DNA of 64,000 nucleotides from Actinomycetaceae bacterium (GCA_030528145.1 JAUMZK010000005.1:62001-126000), one strand, 5' to 3'; positions 17,301-26,326 are shown, numbered from the stretch's first letter. Made by a program: numbers and translations. The notes: a model not told the origin generated them from the sequence alone.

Positions 17301-19294
17301 GGCGTCAACAGCACCGAGTCCTGCACTCCTTGGTAGCCTTTGCCGTCCAACCCTACGGCGACTACTTTTTCCCCGGAGTTGGCTTTGGACAGCCCGTCTG
17401 CCGGTTTTCCCCACTGCCACATGGGGGTCTTGCCGCTCATTTCGAAGCCGTCCGTGCCGTCCTCGAAGTTTTCTTTCCATCCGATGGTCACAGCATTTTT
17501 TTGAGCGAACATAATTGGTTCGGTGCACGATTCTTTGCCCGTGCGGTCGGTGGCGCAAATTTGGTAAGTTTTGTCACCGTTTTGCAAGGTTTGCGGTCCG
17601 ATTTCCACACTGTAGGTGCCGTCCAGTTTCGTGCCTTCAGTCAGTTTGAGGGCGATTTCCCGGTTTTTCCCGTCTGCTCCTGCGATCTTAGCGACTACGG
17701 TTTTGACACCACTGTCGTCTTTCACTTTGGCGGTCAGTTCGGTTTTGGTGGCAGCGTAGAAGGAATGCACTGGTATGTGCGTTATTTGAGGTGCGGTTTT
17801 GTCTTTGCCGCGCACGTAAACTGTGCCGCTGACGGTACCGACTTTAGGCTGCGTTTTCGCCATTTCTATTGCTAGGGCGGCGTTTACTTTTCCAGCACCG
17901 TACGCATTGTTAGGGGTATCGACGTTTTGTTCATCCGTCAGTGGTGTGGCGGATTTGGTCAGCACGTTTTCCAGTTGGTCAACGCTCAGTTTGGGGTTGG
18001 CGTTCAGCACGAGGGCGGCCACCCCGGTAACGTGTGGGGCCGCCATTGACGTCCCTGAAAGCAGCTGCATTGTGTGGTTTTTGTATGCGGAACGAATGTT
18101 TACGCCGGGCGCAGAAATGTCGGGTTTGGGTTTGTTCGCGGTTGCGGATGGACCGCGTAGCGAGAATTTCGCAATGTGGTTGTCGCTACGCAGCGCGCCC
18201 ACTGCGAATGTTTCTGGGAAGGATGCCGGTTGGGTTATGGATCCTTCCCCACCACTGTTGTCTTCGCTGACGTTTCCGGCAGAGAATACTGGCAAAATCC
18301 CGGCTTTTCGCCATTCTTGTAAGGCTTTGCGCAACAGTGGATCTGTGGATGTTGTCCCCCACGAATTGTTTACTACGCGCGGGGCCAGTTCGGGGTGTGC
18401 TTGCCCTTTGCTGTCAATAGGTGCCAGCATCCACTGCATTGCGGCCAGTAACCGCCCATCTGTGGTTTCGCCGTTTTTATCAAATACTCTGGCGGCAATG
18501 AAGTTGGCTGCGGGGGCAACGCCCAGCAGTGCATCCGCGTTTATTGCGCTGCCCAGCACGGTGCCTATGACGTGGGTGCCGTGCCCAGTGGAGTCCACCG
18601 GTATTGCCGAGTTTTCCACTGCATCAAACCAGCTGGTGGCTTTATCTCCACTGTTCCCCCGCCATTTGTTTGCCAGTGCCGGGTGGCTCACGTCTACCCC
18701 GGAGTCGATTATGCCTACGGTTATGCCCTGCCCACTGTAGCGGTTTTGCAGGTCTTCGCTAATCCCAATTTTTTTCAAATTCCACGGCACGTGCTTGTCT
18801 GCGGATCGTGCGCGTATTCCGGATAGTTTCGCTTCCGCTTCGTTTTTCACGGGGTCGGCGGTAATGGTTTTGTCTGTGCTGATTGCTGCGACGCCGCGCA
18901 CTTTCGCTATTTCGAGGACGACCTCTTTCGTAACGGTTGCGGTTACGGCGTTCACCACGAACAGCGGGTTTATTTGGCGGGCTTTGCCTTGTTTTTCGGC
19001 CTGTTGCAGCTCTGCTAAGACTGATGCTTGGGAGGCGTTGGCGGTGGCGCGCAAATTGTTTAGATGCTGTTTCTTTTCCGCCAAGTTTTTCGCAAGAGCC
19101 GTGGTGGGCGCGTTTGCGCGCATTTTTATTATGACGTGTTGCCAGGACCCCGGCGGTGCGTCGGTTATTTCGGCGGCTATAGTGGCGCCAGCTAAGGCTT
19201 TAGTGGCAAATATCAGTAGCGTTGATATGACCAACGTCCACAGCGCAGTCACGGCAACAGCTCGTCTGCTGAAGATGCGCACAACAACTCCCAT
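14399..19294 (-). CDS. Cell-wall-anchored subtilisin-like (S8) serine protease
   Basis: 1631 residues. Signal peptide (about 1-40), I9-like propeptide (50-148), then an S8 catalytic domain with Asp197 (GIIDSGVD), His238 (GHGTHV), oxyanion Asn near 309 (VVNNSWG) and Ser416 (LLSGTSMAAPHVTG). Downstream are two regions resembling immune-inhibitor-A/MAM-type jelly rolls (about 615-770 and 890-1070; both carry GGWYIDD or GWFIDD), carboxypeptidase-regulatory-like repeats (about 1160-1300), a Pro/Gly/Asp-rich wall spanner, and a sorting signal LARTG plus hydrophobic tail and basic end. It is probably anchored by the class E sortase in this window. Similar in layout to bacillopeptidase F. A GTG at 19280-19282 after GGGAG is a credible alternative start. 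Confidence 0.93.
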   Translation of the reverse strand: MGVVVRIFSRRAVAVTALWTLVISTLLIFATKALAGATIAAEITDAPPGSWQHVIIKMRANAPTTALAKNLAEKKQHLNNLRATANASQASVLAELQQAEKQGKARQINPLFVVNAVTATVTKEVVLEIAKVRGVAAISTDKTITADPVKNEAEAKLSGIRARSADKHVPWNLKKIGISEDLQNRYSGQGITVGIIDSGVDVSHPALANKWRGNSGDKATSWFDAVENSAIPVDSTGHGTHVIGTVLGSAINADALLGVAPAANFIAARVFDKNGETTDGRLLAAMQWMLAPIDSKGQAHPELAPRVVNNSWGTTSTDPLLRKALQEWRKAGILPVFSAGNVSEDNSGGEGSITQPASFPETFAVGALRSDNHIAKFSLRGPSATANKPKPDISAPGVNIRSAYKNHTMQLLSGTSMAAPHVTGVAALVLNANPKLSVDQLENVLTKSATPLTDEQNVDTPNNAYGAGKVNAALAIEMAKTQPKVGTVSGTVYVRGKDKTAPQITHIPVHSFYAATKTELTAKVKDDSGVKTVVAKIAGADGKNREIALKLTEGTKLDGTYSVEIGPQTLQNGDKTYQICATDRTGKESCTEPIMFAQKNAVTIGWKENFEDGTDGFEMSGKTPMWQWGKPADGLSKANSGEKVVAVGLDGKGYQGVQDSVLLTPPIALGKTDKAALTFMHWYGLDNYAHATYDTAEVWVGEVKPGTGEITWEKLPQRSYKNSQKQWTREYLDLGAYAGKTIRVMFGVRGAWKSPHKTAGWFIDDLALEKTAHNDVPKVEKDLDIRTYPDGRTLVEFTPISDETITEYRLYRAHDGGKFEQVGTLPRAQVGKYSATFDPDYPKPQKGIYTYYVTAVAGDSESAPSKTLQRTFTKGSEIKGFDFEDGDQGWTSEPDEKGNKFERGVKTLADSQNDGKAPTVAQSKGKNVGDNVFATVLNDYRKPNVTYTLTSPKVDLSGRNMVTLYWQQWFNTRGRVGSDEWSTYNDDIGHIEVSKDGQNWHELLKLDEKAIDADGGKARVKNAWHTDHVEIPTEYLGKDTQVRFVLKTGTEMFEFSGGWYIDDVTFNNTANATIPAPKAVAAADMTPKAAKAPLANVVGGSAGSDVGSAESLKALNVKGLQPVAKLNADRLGGSEDAAPVDSWVPAPAATVTVLGLGSTAIATEPGTGAYSLGSPAGEVTVTVSAPGYLSQSMPATVKDSQSVTLNFKLEKAPDQDVTFVVAGGDGKAWPDAHVSVYEKGKSAPVFVGVTKTIKGAAKATAKLVPGAYTVRVGAPGHESADRSFVVTAGNPVTVNLQLRAFAAGEDEPHWNGKDEVKPDSALTNLAVGRTAAVKLKAAPMDHVVAVRFKVFGGKIPTKFQWSLWEQDDADGLPGRMLLGPLQAQVPAGDGAKWVEVKTPYPVPVTGAYYLSFTQLANPGEGATLGVDSTADGSDHSYKLINGAWDTPDEKGRFLMDTKVAKYEVAVPKPAPAPAPSPDPTPKPIPEPTPAPEPGDGDKPEPGDTDKPGDTNKPGEQDKPGATDQPGDKGKPGGTDQGKGKQPQPPADGNHNQANKPGNGSSTNSAGEHAPQVNQHHKQQQNPRNSAHWNRHGLARTGTEFAGLAALSVLLLLGGAVTVGIFRGRQGEKLKS

Positions 19295-19304
19295 CGCATT
19301 GAGG

Positions 19305-19318
19305 TTAGGTATACCTTA
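19305..19318. promoter_or_regulatory. Near-palindrome resembling a half-conserved iron box, upstream of the protease
   Basis: TTAGGTATACCTTA is an almost perfect dyad reminiscent of the core of DtxR/IdeR operators (TTAGGTTAG...CTAACCTAA), and it directly precedes the protease start. It also contains a possible -10 element, so promoter function is equally likely. The match to the 19-bp consensus is incomplete. Confidence 0.3.
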
Positions 19319-19617
19319 TTAACCTACCTAATGGAGGGGAGTTTTCAAAATATTTTCAGCACGCGCCTAGGTGTACTGAACCAAACTGTCCCCCTCCTTT
19401 TCAAAGGCTGGTCGCCAACCGCCCTCATAACGAACTCTAGTCTGGGAATTTAGTCGTGCGCGCCGCCCTCGGCGGATACCCAAGCCGCCAGTACAATGCA
19501 CCCAATGCTGCAGTTCCGCCAACCGCCCTCAGCGCCCAATAAGGGAAGGGCACTTGCCCCAACACTTCAAAAGTAAAAATCTGCCCCACCTGCGCTCTCA
19601 CACCAGAATGCGGAAAA
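19319..19617. other. Gap without recognisable gene
   Basis: About 300 bases between the protease start and the nrdE terminator. Three CGCCCTC copies near 19420, 19470 and 19520 are the only structure I see. A 63-codon frame on the minus strand has no domain or ribosome site to support it. Confidence 0.5.
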
Positions 19618-19648
19618 ATACCCGCCACGACTAGGTCGCGGCGGGTAT
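19618..19648 (-). terminator. Rho-independent terminator of nrdHIE
   Basis: 14-base arms (ATACCCGCCACGAC and GTCGCGGCGGGTAT, 13 of 14 paired) around a TAG loop, followed on the minus strand by TTTTT. It lies 20 bases after the nrdE stop. Confidence 0.88.
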
Positions 19649-19667
19649 CACTATATTCAGGCGAAAC

Positions 19668-21824
19668 CTACAACATACAAGAAACGCAACCTTCGACCTC
19701 GGTACCTGACAAGGCCTGCTGGCGAATACGCATGTAGTACATTGTCTTAATCCCCTTGCGCCACGCATAAATGTAGGACTTATTCACGTCCCTAGACGTG
19801 ACCGTATCCGGGTAAAACAACGTCAATGACAAGCCCTGGTCCACGTGCTGGGTTGCCACCGCGTACGTGTCAATAATTTTTTCCGGACCGATCTCGTAAG
19901 CATCCTGGTAATACTGCAAATTGTCGTTAGTCATGTACGGCGCCGGATAGTAGACGCGCCCAATCTTGCCTTCCTTGCGAATCTCGATTTTTGACACGAT
20001 CGGGTGAATCGAAGACGTCGAATAATTGATGTACGAAATGGACCCTGTCGGCGGAATAGCCTGCAAATTCTGGTTGTACATGCCGTACTTTTGCACGTCC
20101 TCCGCCAACTGGCGCCAATCGTCTGGGGTGGGAATGTAAATTGTCGAGGACGCCAACAACTGTTTCACCTTATCCGTGCGGGGCACCCACTGCCCCTCAA
20201 TGTACTTCTGGAAATATTCCCCTGAAGCGTACTTCGAGTCTGCGAACCCCACGAACGTTTCACCACGTTCGCGCGCAATCTTGCAAGATGCCCGAATTGC
20301 CTGGTAAACCACCGCATAAAAGTACATGTTGGTGAAATCGAGAGCCTCATCGCTGCCGTAGTATACGCCCTCGCGCGCCAAATACCCGTGCAAGTTCATT
20401 TGCCCCAAACCAATAGCATGCGATTGGGAGTTCCCTTTTCGGATTGAAGGCACCGACCCAATGTCAGACAAGTCTGACACCGCCGTCAAACCCCGAATAG
20501 CCGTCTCAACGGTGTGCGCAAAATCCGGGGAATCCATTGCCTTCGCAATATTTAACGACCCCAAGTTACAAGAAATATCCTTACCCACCACCTTGTAACT
20601 GAGATCTTCATTGAACTGCGAAGGCTCGGAAACCTGCAAAATTTCCGAACACAGATTCGACATGGTAACCCGCCCCGCAATGGGGTTCGCACGGTTCACC
20701 GTATCCTCAAAAATAATGTAAGGGTAACCGGACTCAAACTGAATTTCTGCCAAAGTTTGGAAGAACCGGCGCGCGTTTATCTTCTTCTTACGAATGCGAC
20801 CGTCCTCGACCATTTCGCGATACTTTTCCGTAACCGAAATTTCGCTAAACGCCTTCCCGTAGACGCGTTCTACGTCATAGGGGCTGAACAAATACATGTC
20901 CTCATTGCGCTTTGCCAACTCGAAAGTAATGTCCGGAACTACCACACCTAAAGACAGCGTTTTAATGCGGATCTTTTCGTCCGCATTTTCGCGCTTCGTA
21001 TCCAAAAACTTCATAATGTCGGGGTGGTGGGCATGCAGATAAGCTGCGCCCGCGCCCTGGCGGGCCCCCAACTGGTTGGCGTAACTGAAGGCGTCCTCAA
21101 GCAACTTCATAACCGGCACCACACCCGAGGATTGGTTTTCTATACGTTTAATAGGCGCGCCTTCTTCGCGCAAATTCGTCAGATTGAGGGCGACTCCCCC
21201 GCCCCGTTTGGACAGTTGCAACGAGGCATTAATACCCCGCGCAATGGACTCCATATTGTCCTCGATGCGCACCAGGAAGCACGACACCAGTTCGCCGCGC
21301 GCCGCCTTGCCCGCATTCAAAAACGTGGGTGTTGCCGGCTGGTAACGACCGGTAATAATTTCTTCCATTGTAGACATTGCCAGGTCTTCGTCGCCGTGCC
21401 CCAAATAGAGAGCGACCATGCAGACCCGGTCTTCGTAACGTTCCAAATACCGCTTGCCGTCAAAAGTCTTCAGCGTGTAACTGGTGTAATACTTGAAGGC
21501 GCCCAAAAAAGTGGGAAAACGAAATTTATGAGCATACGCCGCCTTGTAGAGGCGCTTCACGAAATCCCAATCGTATTGTTTGATTACTTCAGCTTCGTAA
21601 TAGCCGTTCTCAATCAAGTACTCGATTTTTTCTTCCAAGTCGTGAAAAAACACAGTGTTATTGTTTACGTGCTGCAAAAAGTACTGGCGGGCAGCCGCTC
21701 GGTCGGCGGCAAACTGAATTTTTCCGTCCTTGTCGTAAAGGTTCAGTTTTGCGTTCAGCGCGTGGTAGTCCAGTTCAGGTTTGGGGGCTGTTTCCAGACC
21801 GGTATCCGTCAAATTCTCTGCCAA
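19668..21824 (-). CDS. nrdE: Class Ib ribonucleoside-diphosphate reductase alpha subunit
   Basis: 718 residues, typical NrdE length (no N-terminal ATP cone). It reduces ribonucleoside diphosphates to deoxy forms using a thiyl radical generated from NrdF. Visible signatures: [17 protein letters not shown] around the first active-site Cys, [25 protein letters not shown] and [10 protein letters not shown] in the barrel, the [18 protein letters not shown] region, and the C-terminal redox pair CVSC four residues from the end, recharged by NrdH. The start overlaps nrdI by 16 bases. Last gene of nrdHIE; its partner nrdF is at 58.4 kb. Confidence 0.97.
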   Translation of the reverse strand: MAENLTDTGLETAPKPELDYHALNAKLNLYDKDGKIQFAADRAAARQYFLQHVNNNTVFFHDLEEKIEYLIENGYYEAEVIKQYDWDFVKRLYKAAYAHKFRFPTFLGAFKYYTSYTLKTFDGKRYLERYEDRVCMVALYLGHGDEDLAMSTMEEIITGRYQPATPTFLNAGKAARGELVSCFLVRIEDNMESIARGINASLQLSKRGGGVALNLTNLREEGAPIKRIENQSSGVVPVMKLLEDAFSYANQLGARQGAGAAYLHAHHPDIMKFLDTKRENADEKIRIKTLSLGVVVPDITFELAKRNEDMYLFSPYDVERVYGKAFSEISVTEKYREMVEDGRIRKKKINARRFFQTLAEIQFESGYPYIIFEDTVNRANPIAGRVTMSNLCSEILQVSEPSQFNEDLSYKVVGKDISCNLGSLNIAKAMDSPDFAHTVETAIRGLTAVSDLSDIGSVPSIRKGNSQSHAIGLGQMNLHGYLAREGVYYGSDEALDFTNMYFYAVVYQAIRASCKIARERGETFVGFADSKYASGEYFQKYIEGQWVPRTDKVKQLLASSTIYIPTPDDWRQLAEDVQKYGMYNQNLQAIPPTGSISYINYSTSSIHPIVSKIEIRKEGKIGRVYYPAPYMTNDNLQYYQDAYEIGPEKIIDTYAVATQHVDQGLSLTLFYPDTVTSRDVNKSYIYAWRKGIKTMYYMRIRQQALSGTEVEGCVSCML

Positions 21825-22255
21825 AATTCTTCCAATCCTTCGCGTACTTTAGCAACGTCCTCGCCAGTTCCGAGGAGCTCAAATTTATACATGTGTGGCA
21901 CGTTCAGTTTAGTGCTGATAATGTCCCCAGCGATGCAGTAGGCTTGCCCAAAATTCGTGTTACCGCCGGTTATCACACCCCGGCAATACTGACGGTTTTC
22001 GGGAACGTTGAGGAATTTTACAACCTGCTTTGGTACCGCCCCTTTTATGGAACCCCCGCCGTAAGTGGGAATTACGAGGACGTAGGGTTGCTTTACGTAA
22101 AGGAACGGATCCCGAGGACGAAGCGGAATACGGTCCGCCGGGAAGCCCAAACGTTTCACAAATCGGTGTGTGTTATTAGTTGCCGAGGAAAAGTAGACCA
22201 AATAGGGAACGTGCCCACCACCGTTGGGTGAGGGCACGCAATCAGTTTCAGGCAT
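21809..22255 (-). CDS. nrdI: Class Ib ribonucleotide reductase flavodoxin NrdI
   Basis: 148 residues. Flavodoxin-like protein that supplies superoxide to assemble the Mn2-tyrosyl radical cofactor of NrdF. Recognisable family segments: [18 protein letters not shown] (FMN phosphate loop), [10 protein letters not shown], and [17 protein letters not shown]. It overlaps nrdH by eight bases at its start and nrdE by 16 bases at its end, as in a tightly coupled operon. An in-frame start later than the annotated ATG is possible, because the first dozen residues precede the conserved core. Confidence 0.95.
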   Translation of the reverse strand: MPETDCVPSPNGGGHVPYLVYFSSATNNTHRFVKRLGFPADRIPLRPRDPFLYVKQPYVLVIPTYGGGSIKGAVPKQVVKFLNVPENRQYCRGVITGGNTNFGQAYCIAGDIISTKLNVPHMYKFELLGTGEDVAKVREGLEEFWQRI

Positions 22256-22502
22256 TTACAACGCCAACTTGACCCATCGCAGCAACAACAGCCTTAATTT
22301 TGTCAGGTCGGTAGCCACTCCAGTGGTCTTGTCCTGCCATTACCACCGGTGCCTGAACGTAGCCCAAAGACTTCACTTGTTCCAAGGCGTCCGCATCTTT
22401 GGTTAAATCCACTTCGGAAAAAGGAACACCTTTGCGTTTTAGCGCCCGCTTGGTGGCATCGCATTGCACGCACATCGGCTTGGAAAATACGGTGACGGTC
22501 AT
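22248..22502 (-). CDS. nrdH: Glutaredoxin-like protein NrdH
   Basis: 84 residues from the ATG at 22500-22502, five bases after AGGAG. The CVQC redox centre is at residues 11-14 ([15 protein letters not shown]), with the NrdH signature [14 protein letters not shown] toward the C-terminus, which marks thioredoxin-reductase-dependent NrdH rather than glutaredoxin. It reduces the C-terminal Cys pair of NrdE. First gene of the operon, just below the NrdR boxes. Confidence 0.95.
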   Translation of the reverse strand: MTVTVFSKPMCVQCDATKRALKRKGVPFSEVDLTKDADALEQVKSLGYVQAPVVMAGQDHWSGYRPDKIKAVVAAMGQVGVVNA

Positions 22503-22567
22503 GAGTGCTCCTATGAAATTACAGAGATGTGATTTTATTTGCGGCGTTTTTGCGCCTCTGAAATAAA

Positions 22568-22615
22568 ACACTACACCTTGTGGTGCCCTCACGCTAGTAC
22601 CACAACAAATTGTGT
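22568..22615 (-). promoter_or_regulatory. Tandem NrdR boxes upstream of nrdHIE
   Basis: On the minus strand ACACAATTTGTTGTGG (22600-22615) and CCACAAGGTGTAGTGT (22568-22583) match the NrdR consensus acaCWATATATWGtgt at about 13 and 12 of 16 positions. They are 32 bases apart start to start, about three helical turns, as usual for NrdR pairs. NrdR is the ATP/dATP-sensing repressor of reductase genes. Confidence 0.72.
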
Positions 22616-22626
22616 CTAAAGTTTCT

Positions 22627-22721
22627 CGTGGATAACTTTGTGGACAAAATGTGGAGGGATTGTGGACAACTTTTTCGAGGACGGCGGGCACAGCAATAAC
22701 TCCATTTGCCCCTGTGGATAA
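22627..22721 (+). promoter_or_regulatory. Cluster of four DnaA-box-like sites
   Basis: TGTGGATAA (22713-22721) is a perfect DnaA box; CGTGGATAA (22627-22635), TGTGGACAA (22639-22647) and TGTGGACAA (22661-22669) each differ at one position. All four face the same way, in an AT-rich 100-base stretch between nrdH and luxS. DnaA control of reductase transcription is known in other bacteria, so a regulatory role is more likely than an origin. Confidence 0.65.
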
Positions 22722-22826
22722 CATCTGTGTAATTCAGGGTGATCATCACTCCCTCCTGTGCGTAAAAATTTCTTTGTGAATTCGACCAGTCGCCCTCACG
22801 GTGCACTAACGTGACACAATCGGAGT

Positions 22827-23285
22827 ATGCAGCATATGAACGTCGAATCCTTCAACTTAGACCACACTAAGGTGCGCGCCCCTTTTGTGCGCGTTGCCGA
22901 CACTAAAGAATTGCCGGGCGGAGACGTCCTCGTAAAATACGATGTACGTTTTTGCCAACCCAACCGGGAACACCTGGAAATGCCCGTAGTGCATTCCATC
23001 GAACACCTGACGGCCGAACTGATGCGCAACCACACTGGCAAACTGATCGACTGGTCGCCCATGGGGTGCCAAACCGGGTTTTATGCGCTCACTTTGGGGC
23101 TGCAAATGCCTGAATTTTTGGACATTTTAGAGGCGACTTTCCGCGACATTTTGCGCGCCCGCGAAGTCCCAGCCGCCAACGAAGTTCAATGCGGGTGGGG
23201 TGCCAGTCACACTCTCGAAGGCGCACAACACCAGGTCGCCAAATTCCTAGAAGCGCGCAACCAGTGGGAAGAGGTGTACCAGTAA
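22827..23285 (+). CDS. luxS: S-ribosylhomocysteine lyase LuxS
   Basis: 152 residues. Cleaves S-ribosylhomocysteine to homocysteine and DPD, the precursor of AI-2. Metal ligands are in HSIEH (His56, His60) and Cys122 (QCGWG), and the catalytic Cys81 is in MGCQTGFY. The second ATG (22836, [10 protein letters not shown]) is better spaced from GGAG and may be the real start. The stop codon shares one base with mtnN (TAATG), so the two consecutive steps of S-adenosylhomocysteine detoxification are coupled. Confidence 0.96.
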   Translation: MQHMNVESFNLDHTKVRAPFVRVADTKELPGGDVLVKYDVRFCQPNREHLEMPVVHSIEHLTAELMRNHTGKLIDWSPMGCQTGFYALTLGLQMPEFLDILEATFRDILRAREVPAANEVQCGWGASHTLEGAQHQVAKFLEARNQWEEVYQ

Positions 23286-24046
23286 TGTCGGCAAGAACGG
23301 TGGCAGGCGCGGGGGGTGCCGCAAGCACTTTGATTCAGGTTGCTATGGACTTGGAGGCGCAGCCGTTTTTCGAGAACGGTAGTGCGCCTCAGTTCACCAA
23401 AGGACCGGGCAAAACTAAGGTTTACGAACTGACAGAAAAGGGCATACTGCTGGCAGTTTCCGGTATCGGGTTGGTGAATGCGGCACTTTGTACCGCGTGG
23501 GTGGCGCACCACTACCGGTTAGCGCGGGTCATTAGCGCCGGAACCTGCGGCGGTTTAGCAGCGACAGTACATGTTCGCGACGTGATTGTGGGGGAAACCT
23601 ACGCGTTCGCTGACGCCAATGCTACTGCTTTCGGTTACGTACCGGGGCAAATTCCGGGGGAAGTGACCGCGTTTGCGGGCGCACCCGCATTCTTGCGGCA
23701 GGTGGCGGCTAATTTCGAGGACGCAGCCCCCGGCAAAGACGAACGCGAAAATGACGCGCACCGTCCTCTGGAAATGAAATTCGGGCAAGTCTTGTCCGGG
23801 AACTCGTTCGTAGCCGGGGAGCAAACCGCAATTGTACGTGAAAGGTTCCCCGGCGCCCTCAGCGTGGACATGGAATCGACCGCAATTGCAATGGTGTGTG
23901 CCGCCCTAGAATTGCCGTTCGTGTCCGTGCGCGGGGTTTCAGACCTGTGCGGACCGGTTGCGGGACAAGACTTTCATATTGATGCAGAAGAGGCCGCCGC
24001 CTTGTCTGCAGCAGCGGTCACGCGGCTGCTGTCCCACCTGCAATAA
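23285..24046 (+). CDS. mtnN: 5'-methylthioadenosine/S-adenosylhomocysteine nucleosidase
   Basis: 253 residues from the ATG fused to the luxS stop. Hydrolyses adenine from SAH and methylthioadenosine; the SRH product feeds LuxS. Family features: SGIGLVNAALCTAW near residue 60, SAGTCGGLAA in the nucleoside site, SGNSFVAG, the catalytic segment VDMESTAIAMVC (Glu binding ribose), and VRGVSDLCG with the catalytic Asp. Its last 29 bases overlap the 3' end of the convergent RNase H gene. Confidence 0.92.
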   Translation: MSARTVAGAGGAASTLIQVAMDLEAQPFFENGSAPQFTKGPGKTKVYELTEKGILLAVSGIGLVNAALCTAWVAHHYRLARVISAGTCGGLAATVHVRDVIVGETYAFADANATAFGYVPGQIPGEVTAFAGAPAFLRQVAANFEDAAPGKDERENDAHRPLEMKFGQVLSGNSFVAGEQTAIVRERFPGALSVDMESTAIAMVCAALELPFVSVRGVSDLCGPVAGQDFHIDAEEAAALSAAAVTRLLSHLQ

Positions 24047-25028
24047 CCGGGGTTATTTGGTGGAAAAGCGCCCGTCCTTGGCGGTCCCAAATGGTGCTGT
24101 GCAAATCCTGTTTGCCACCTCCGCCTACACGGAAACTGGTCAAGTAGTTACCGCCTAAAGACAGCGTTGCAATCTGGCTGATTTGTACGCGCGGATCTAC
24201 CTGCCCGACCGTCAGGGGTACTGCCCCACCGGTGGGGGTGCCACTGCGCAAATCGTCCTCGTAAAGCACCTGCCCATAGCCGCTGACCAGCCGAAATTCT
24301 GCCCCCAGCAACTGGTGCCAGTCTTGGCCATCCCGGAAGGCTGTGATGAGGGCGACTGCCCACTTTTGCGCCTGCGCAGAGGTTGCGCTGTCCCCGGTTG
24401 ACGGCGCGGCAGCAACAGGCGCACAATCTTCGACCCCTGAGGCTTCGGTAACCGCAGCAGCCACAGCAGTTGCGGCAGTTTCCACCGTTTCCGCTGTTTT
24501 GGCGTTATTTGTAGGTGGATCCGCGCGCGCGGCACGGGCGTCCGGCATTTTGGCGGCGAAGGTAAAGCCTGGTCCGGCGGGGGGTTTTTTGCCTTCTTTG
24601 TAGGCGAGGGCACTGCGGCGCGCGGCGTCGTCAGCGGCTTCGTTGAGGGCGTGTCCGGTGTGCCCGCGCACCCACTGGAATTCGATGTCACGTCCTTGTA
24701 ATTCTTGGTCTATTGCTTCTACTATTTCGCGGTTTGCTACGGGTTTTTTCTGTGCGGTGAGCCACCCATTTTTCTTCCACGCGTGAATCCATTTTGTGGC
24801 GGCGTTTAGCGCGTACTGGGAGTCCAAGTAGATGCGCAGTTTTTCGTCACTGAGTCCGGCTTTTCGTGTGGCTGCCAGTAGTTGGCGGATCGCTTCTAGT
24901 TCTCCCATGTTGTTGGTGCCGGTTTCCCAACCGCCCGCATCCCAACATGTTTCGTCAACGTACCATGCCCACCCACTGGGACCGGGGTTTCCCAGGGATG
25001 ACCCGTCTGCTGCCGCAATTATTGTCAT
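24018..25028 (-). CDS. rnhA: Ribonuclease HI with C-terminal extension
   Basis: 336 residues, about twice the length of RNase HI. The N-terminal domain (1-150) holds the carboxylate set Asp8 (ADGSSLGNPGPSG), Glu43 (NNMGELEAI), Asp near 68 (IYLDSQYAL) and the final Asp in NEAADDAAR, with the His loop RGHTGHALN. It degrades RNA in RNA-DNA hybrids. After an Ala-rich linker (about 150-225) a second domain (KWAVALITAFRDGQDWHQLL onward) resembles SnoaL-type alpha+beta folds of unknown role. The stop lies inside the convergent mtnN gene. Likely co-transcribed with the LLM gene 23 bases upstream. Confidence 0.88.
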   Translation of the reverse strand: MTIIAAADGSSLGNPGPSGWAWYVDETCWDAGGWETGTNNMGELEAIRQLLAATRKAGLSDEKLRIYLDSQYALNAATKWIHAWKKNGWLTAQKKPVANREIVEAIDQELQGRDIEFQWVRGHTGHALNEAADDAARRSALAYKEGKKPPAGPGFTFAAKMPDARAARADPPTNNAKTAETVETAATAVAAAVTEASGVEDCAPVAAAPSTGDSATSAQAQKWAVALITAFRDGQDWHQLLGAEFRLVSGYGQVLYEDDLRSGTPTGGAVPLTVGQVDPRVQISQIATLSLGGNYLTSFRVGGGGKQDLHSTIWDRQGRALFHQITPVIAGGTAAA

Positions 25029-25051
25029 GTCCTCATTTTAGGGGCGCTGCC

Positions 25052-26137
25052 CTAAAGGCTGCTGGCCAGGTCTAGTTCGGCAGCCAGCAGGCGCAATGAT
25101 TCTATGCGTTTAGCCGGGTCGTAGCCCCAACACACCACAATCACTTCGTCCAGTTGGTGTTTGTTCGCAAAGTCCGTTACTGCCCGCGCGGCGCGGGCGG
25201 GACTGCCTACCGCTTTTATAGTGGGGATTGAGGAGACCAGCCCGGCTTCAGCTTGCCCCAAAGCGTCCTCGAGGTTTTCCACCGGCGGTTGCAACTGTCC
25301 GCCGTGACCGCGTCGAATGTGCGAACGCATCTGTTGGGTGGTGGTGTACAGATAGTTGGCTTCCTCGTCTGTGGGCGCCACCATCAGGTTTATTCCCGCC
25401 ATCACGTATGGTTTGTTGATTTCGGCGGTGGGGGCGTCGGCGTTGAAGTTGGTACGGTAGGTTTGCAGCGCGGATTCCATTTGGGTGGGCGCAAAGTGGG
25501 AGGCGAATACGTAGGGTAACCCCAGTGAGCTTCCAACGAGGGCGCCGCCCATGCTGGATCCCAACATCCACAGTGGCACCTTGGTTCCTTGCCCGGGAAT
25601 GGCCCGCACTTTGGTCAGTGGGTGTTCGGGCGTGAAACGGAACCCTAAGGCGGCGGCTTCACTGCCCCGAATCTCGGTGGCAACTTCGGAAGTATCGTCC
25701 TCGGCAAAATAGTTATGCAACTGTGCTACGGCGTCATTGAAGTCGTGTAGTTCCGCACTGCCGCGCTTCAAAGCGGCAGCAGTAACCGGGTCGGTACCGG
25801 GCGCCCGCCCTAATCCCAGATCAATGCGATCCCCATAAATTGTTGCCAACGTCCCATAATATTCGGCAACCATCAGGGGTGCATGATTAGGCAGCATTAC
25901 CCCGCCAGCTCCTAAACGTATACGTTCAGTGTGTTCGGCGGCGCGAGTTAGCAGCAGGGACGTAGCCGAGGACATGAATGCTGTGGATCCGTGGTGTTCT
26001 GCCATCCAATAACGGTGGTACCCGATTTGGTCTGCCATTTTTGCCACTTCTAAGGACGCGTCCAAGGCTTGCTTGCGGCTCATCCCTTGCGAAACGGGAG
26101 CTAAGTCTAAAATGTTTACCTTCAGTTTTTTCGTCAT
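25052..26137 (-). CDS. LLM-class flavin-dependent oxidoreductase
   Basis: 361 residues of the bacterial luciferase-like fold. Matches the group with N-terminal LNILDLAPVSQGMS-type start (here VNILDLAPVSQGMSRKQAL), YHRYWMAEHHGSTAFMSSA, IRLGAGGVMLPNHAPLMVAE and IDLGLGRAPGTDP, typical of the MsnO8/YhbW-like family. Uses reduced FMN; the substrate is unknown. Upstream neighbour on the same strand of the RNase HI fusion, with a 23-base gap. Confidence 0.9.
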   Translation of the reverse strand: MTKKLKVNILDLAPVSQGMSRKQALDASLEVAKMADQIGYHRYWMAEHHGSTAFMSSATSLLLTRAAEHTERIRLGAGGVMLPNHAPLMVAEYYGTLATIYGDRIDLGLGRAPGTDPVTAAALKRGSAELHDFNDAVAQLHNYFAEDDTSEVATEIRGSEAAALGFRFTPEHPLTKVRAIPGQGTKVPLWMLGSSMGGALVGSSLGLPYVFASHFAPTQMESALQTYRTNFNADAPTAEINKPYVMAGINLMVAPTDEEANYLYTTTQQMRSHIRRGHGGQLQPPVENLEDALGQAEAGLVSSIPTIKAVGSPARAARAVTDFANKHQLDEVIVVCWGYDPAKRIESLRLLAAELDLASSL

Positions 26138-26326
26138 CGCCTACCCCTTGCGCCGAACTTTCTTTCAGCCTAACCAGAAAACATTGCGCAGGGGCGACTT
26201 TCAGTATTATTGCGCGCATTTAGATCTGTTTTTTGGTTTTGGTCAAATGCCGCCACACTTTGGACAGGTCCGCTCTGGGGCGCGGTGGTGCGTATATTTT
26301 GTATTTCAGAGACGGTTGAGCGTTTG

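Noticed and set aside
16688..17875. Long plus-strand open frame (395 codons), and others at 15596-16429 and 17823-18740
   Set aside because: They are antisense shadows of the minus-strand S8 protease, whose catalytic motifs are intact; no homology or ribosome site supports them.
19437..19628. 63-codon minus-strand frame before the nrdE terminator
   Set aside because: Overlaps the terminator, no ribosome site, no recognisable domain.
22627..22721. Replication origin
   Set aside because: DnaA boxes are few, and dnaA, dnaN or an AT-rich unwinding region typical of an origin are absent; a promoter role is simpler.
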